Source of the DNA: Trueperaceae bacterium
GTDB lineage: Bacteria > Deinococcota > Deinococci > Deinococcales > Trueperaceae
Assembly (NCBI GenBank): GCA_007128755.1
Contig: SKWV01000310.1
Coordinates: 1 to 7,748 of the forward strand
DNA length: 7,748 bases
Direction: 5' to 3'
This document shows positions 4,828 through 7,748 of the stretch, one piece after another (position 1 is the first letter of the stretch; the number at the start of each line of letters is the position of its first letter). Position numbers and translations under genes: made by a program. The notes under the pieces are model-generated. The model was not told where the DNA came from and did not search any database. It saw nothing but the letters and a program-made list of their open reading frames with translations.

Positions 4828-7748
4828 ATGAGGCTTCAGACCCTGGGCGGCCTCGGGATCGCGGGGCGCCGCTTCGGCCGTCCCAAGCCGCTCCTCCTGC
4901 TGGCGTACCTCGCCGTCGAGGGCGCGCAGGATCGTCGTCACCTGGCCGAGCTCTTCTGGCCGGATGCGCGCGATCACATGAAGAGCCTCACCGTCGCGCT
5001 GGCCCAGCTCCGGCACGGCGCTCCCGGCGCGCTCGAGTCGGACCGGCAGCGCGTGCGGGCGTGCGTCGAGTGCGACGCGGTCGACGTGCTCGACCGACTC
5101 GACCGCGGCGACGCGGCGGCGGCGCTCGCCGGCTATGGCGGGCCGTTCGCCGACGGGGTCTACGTGCCGAACCTCGGGAGCGAACTCGAGGAGTGGATCC
5201 TGGGCACGCGGGAGTTCATCGCGTCGAGGGTGCAGCGCGCCCGACTCGAGCTCGCCGAGGCCGATGCGGCGCAGGAGCGGTTCGAGGCGGCGGCCCGTCA
5301 GGCCGAGCGGGCGTTCGCCCTCACCGAGGTGGTCCCGGAACCGAACGACCTCGAGCGGCTCCACACGCTCTTGCTGGCCGGCGGTAGTCCTCGGGCCCGC
5401 GCGGCGCGGAGGGAGGCCGATGAGCTCGGGCTCGGCCTCGCGGCCACCACGGAGGTCGCGCGAGAGCGGCTCCGCGAACGCCTCGGCGCCGCGCGGAGTC
5501 GGCCGCCGCGCAGCCTGCCGACGCGCGGCACGAGCTTCGTGGGCCGCGATCCGGAACTCGCCGAGATCGCGTCGCTCCTGGCGCGGCCCGACGTGCGGCT
5601 CGTCACGCTGATCGGCCCGGGCGGGGTCGGCAAGAGCCGTCTGGCGCATCAGGTCGCCTTCGAGCTGCATGGCTGGGGATCGTTCTCGGGCGGCGTGTAC
5701 GCCGTGTCGCTGGGCGCCCTGCGCCCGGACGACTCCATCGCGGCGCACGTCGCCGATGCGCTCGCGCTCGAGAGGCGCGGTGCGGATGATCCGCTCGACG
5801 TCGTGATCGACGGGATCGGCGAGCGTGAGATGCTGCTGGTGTGCGACGGCGCCGAGCACCTGATCGACGGGGTCGATGTGTTCTCGTCGCTCGTGGCGTC
5901 GTGTCCGCGTCTCTGCCTGCTCGTGACCTCCCGCCAGCGCCTCGATCTCGAGCAGGAGCGCGTGTTCCCGCTGGCGGGGCTGCCGTACCCGGACGATGAC
6001 GCCGCCGACGCGGACGAAGCGATGCGGTTCGACGCCGTGCGGCTCTTCGCGCGGCGCGCGCGGCGCGCCCGTCCCGACTTCGAGATGACGGCGAGCGACG
6101 TGCCTCACGTCGTCAGGATCTGTCGTCTCGTCGACGGGCTCCCGCTGGCGCTCGAGCTCGCGGCCGTCGGCGTGCGGGTGATGCCGCCGGCCGAGCTCGT
6201 CCTCGAGATCGAGCGCGATCTCGACACCCTCGTCACCAGTCTTCGGGACGTCCCCGAGCGCCACCGGACGATGCGCGGGGCGTTCGAGCACTCGTGGCGA
6301 CTGCTCTCCCCCCGGGAGCGCAGCGTGATGCGACGCCTCGCCGTCTTCCGCGGCGGCTTCGACCGGCACGCGGCGGGCGCCGTCGCGACGGCCACGATCC
6401 CGACCCTGGCGGCGCTCGTCGACAAGTCGATGCTGCGCGTCGACCGCCAGGGGCGCTACGGCTTCCACCCGCTGCTGCATCAGTTCGCGCGGCAGAAGCT
6501 CGCCGGTCATCCGGCCGAGGCGGCGGATGCGGCCAGGCGGCACGTGAGCTTCTACTTGCGTCACGTCCGCCAGTCGGCCGCCCTGCTGCGCGCGGGCCGA
6601 CAGAAGGAGGCGCTCGACGTCGTCGACGCGGAGCGCGAGAACATCCGGGGGGCGCTGCTGGCCACGCCGCCTGGAAGCGCGTTCGACTCGGCCGTCGACA
6701 CGCTCACGACCTACTTCGAGACCCGTTCGCGCTTCCGCGAGGGGGCGGCGCTCTTCCGTTCGGTTCGCGAGCGGGGCGGGCCGCCAGCGCACGACGACCT
6801 CGCCTCCGGACCGACGTTGGTCGCCGAGGCGCGCCTCCGCCGCTACCTGGGCGAGTACGGCGAGGCGCTGCGACTCGCGCGGCAGGGGCTCGCGTGGGCC
6901 CGGGACGAGGGCGACGAGGCCGGAGTCCGCAAGGCGCTGCAGGTGATCGGCGTCACCAGCGTCCACCTCGGTGAGTACGAGCAGGCGACGCGCGCCTACG
7001 AGGAGGCGCTGGCGCTCGCCGAGGGCGTGGACGACCGTCGTGAGCACGGGGTGGCGCACGCCAACCTCGGGCTCGCGCTGCAGCTCTCCGGAGATCCTTC
7101 GGCGGCCCTCGGGCGCATGCGGGCGGCGTTGGACGCCTTCCGCGGCACCGGCGACACGCTCCGTCAGGCGCGACTCCTCAACAACCTGGGGCTGCTCTAC
7201 TTCGAGCTCGACGACGTCGAGCGCGCCGAACGGTCGTGGGCGGAAGGGATGGCGCTCGCCCGCTCCGATGGCAACGAGCGCGACCTGCTCTCGCTGACGT
7301 CGAACCTCGGCATGCTGCACGCGCGAACGGGCGATCGGGCCGCGGCGCGGGAGTGCAACGAGCACACCTTGCGGGTGGCGAGGGGCATCGGCGACGCCTC
7401 GGTGGAGGCGAGCGCGCTCGCGCGCGAGGGCGTTCTCGACCTGGCCGAGGGCGACGTGGTGCGCGCCGAGGAGAAGCTGCGGAGCGCCCTGGAGCTGGCG
7501 CTTCGCGTCGGGGAGACGCCGCGCGTGCTCGAGTTCCTGAAGCTGCTGGCCGAGGTGCGAGTGGCGCAGGGCGAGGCGGCGGAGGCGATGGCGCTCTTCA
7601 GCCTCGTCGAGCACCATGCCGCCTCGACCCGGGCACTGCGGGAGCAGGCGCGCGGGTGGCTGCCGAGCATCACCGAGGCGCTGCCGGGCGACGTGGCGGA
7701 GGCGGCCATCGAGCGGGGGTGCGCGGCGTCGGCCGAGGAGGTGGCGAG
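4828..7748 (+). CDS. SARP/AfsR-like transcriptional regulator: winged helix-BTAD-STAND ATPase-TPR, 3' end missing
   Basis: 973 codons are visible, still open at the right edge. Residues about 1-80 are an OmpR-like winged helix as in SARPs (MRLQTLGGLGI, then PLLLLAYLAVEG, RRHLAELFWPDARD, LTVALAQLRHG). Residues about 83-220 are the bacterial transcriptional activator domain (LAGYGGPFADGVYVPN, LEEWILGTREFIASRV). SFVGRDPELAEIASLL (236-251) introduces a P-loop STAND/NB-ARC-type ATPase: Walker A GPGGVGKS (263-270), Walker B LLVCD (336-340), sensor LLVTSR (364-369) and GLPLALELAA (437-446). A winged-helix segment (about 479-558, HRTMRGAFEHSWRLLS to FHPLLHQFARQKL) follows. TPR-like helix pairs fill about 660-930 (for example LGEYEQATRAYEEALALAEG, NNLGLLYFELDDVERAERSW). 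Such proteins are ATP-driven switches: the TPRs sense a ligand or partner and the N-terminus binds DNA. The target is unknown; the adjacent repeats suggest itself and/or osmC. The TPR array may end soon beyond the window. Confidence 0.92.
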   Translation, partial: MRLQTLGGLGIAGRRFGRPKPLLLLAYLAVEGAQDRRHLAELFWPDARDHMKSLTVALAQLRHGAPGALESDRQRVRACVECDAVDVLDRLDRGDAAAALAGYGGPFADGVYVPNLGSELEEWILGTREFIASRVQRARLELAEADAAQERFEAAARQAERAFALTEVVPEPNDLERLHTLLLAGGSPRARAARREADELGLGLAATTEVARERLRERLGAARSRPPRSLPTRGTSFVGRDPELAEIASLLARPDVRLVTLIGPGGVGKSRLAHQVAFELHGWGSFSGGVYAVSLGALRPDDSIAAHVADALALERRGADDPLDVVIDGIGEREMLLVCDGAEHLIDGVDVFSSLVASCPRLCLLVTSRQRLDLEQERVFPLAGLPYPDDDAADADEAMRFDAVRLFARRARRARPDFEMTASDVPHVVRICRLVDGLPLALELAAVGVRVMPPAELVLEIERDLDTLVTSLRDVPERHRTMRGAFEHSWRLLSPRERSVMRRLAVFRGGFDRHAAGAVATATIPTLAALVDKSMLRVDRQGRYGFHPLLHQFARQKLAGHPAEAADAARRHVSFYLRHVRQSAALLRAGRQKEALDVVDAERENIRGALLATPPGSAFDSAVDTLTTYFETRSRFREGAALFRSVRERGGPPAHDDLASGPTLVAEARLRRYLGEYGEALRLARQGLAWARDEGDEAGVRKALQVIGVTSVHLGEYEQATRAYEEALALAEGVDDRREHGVAHANLGLALQLSGDPSAALGRMRAALDAFRGTGDTLRQARLLNNLGLLYFELDDVERAERSWAEGMALARSDGNERDLLSLTSNLGMLHARTGDRAAARECNEHTLRVARGIGDASVEASALAREGVLDLAEGDVVRAEEKLRSALELALRVGETPRVLEFLKLLAEVRVAQGEAAEAMALFSLVEHHAASTRALREQARGWLPSITEALPGDVAEAAIERGCAASAEEVA

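Noticed and set aside
4768..7617. 949-codon open frame on the minus strand opposite the SARP/STAND gene
   Set aside because: Its translation is rich in Arg, His and Glu with no recognisable domain, while the plus frame has a full winged helix-BTAD-P-loop-TPR architecture. Long antisense frames are expected opposite genes rich in G/C third positions.

Overview
This is a high-GC window (roughly 70% by eye), and codons in the real genes almost always end in G or C. The gene content is an EAL response regulator, an M20 hydrolase, a DUF418-type membrane protein, MsrB, OsmC and a large SARP/STAND regulator. Together with start codons preceded only by a -10-like box, this would suit a Deinococcota/Truepera-like bacterium or a high-GC actinobacterium or chloroflexotan. 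The sequence alone does not settle which. No tRNA, rRNA, CRISPR array, insertion sequence or phage module was recognised.

Layout. (1) Minus strand, 530 to the left edge: the start of a receiver-EAL protein (c-di-GMP phosphodiesterase type), cut off as its EAL domain begins. (2) Plus strand, 681-1928: a complete Zn-dependent M20 hydrolase of the N-carbamoyl-amino-acid/allantoate amidohydrolase group, with a strong Shine-Dalgarno (SD) sequence. (3) Plus strand, 1995-3605: one uninterrupted frame encoding a ten-helix acyltransferase-like/DUF418 membrane protein that runs straight into a complete MsrB domain. MsrB also has its own ATG (3183) and a near-perfect SD, so a soluble MsrB is probably made as well. 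(4) Plus strand, 3775-3966: a small unknown hydrophobic protein. (5) About 100 bp with three hairpins (3983-4076) between convergent genes. (6) Minus strand, 4652-4089: an OsmC-family protein. (7) A 175-bp divergent control region with repeated CTAACG half-sites. (8) Plus strand, 4828 to the right edge: a giant regulator with a winged-helix DNA-binding domain, a BTAD domain, a P-loop STAND ATPase and TPRs, still open at residue 973.

How they may fit together. The hydrolase and the membrane protein/MsrB frame look like one transcription unit. MsrB and OsmC are both repair or defence proteins against oxidants. The SARP/STAND protein is divergent from osmC, and the space between them carries two CTAACGG heptamers 11 bp apart, the operator geometry known for SARP regulators. 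It is therefore a reasonable but untested candidate to control itself and/or osmC. The most unusual items are the in-frame membrane protein-MsrB fusion, whose linker is written by the internal SD, and the repeat cluster upstream of the SARP/STAND gene.
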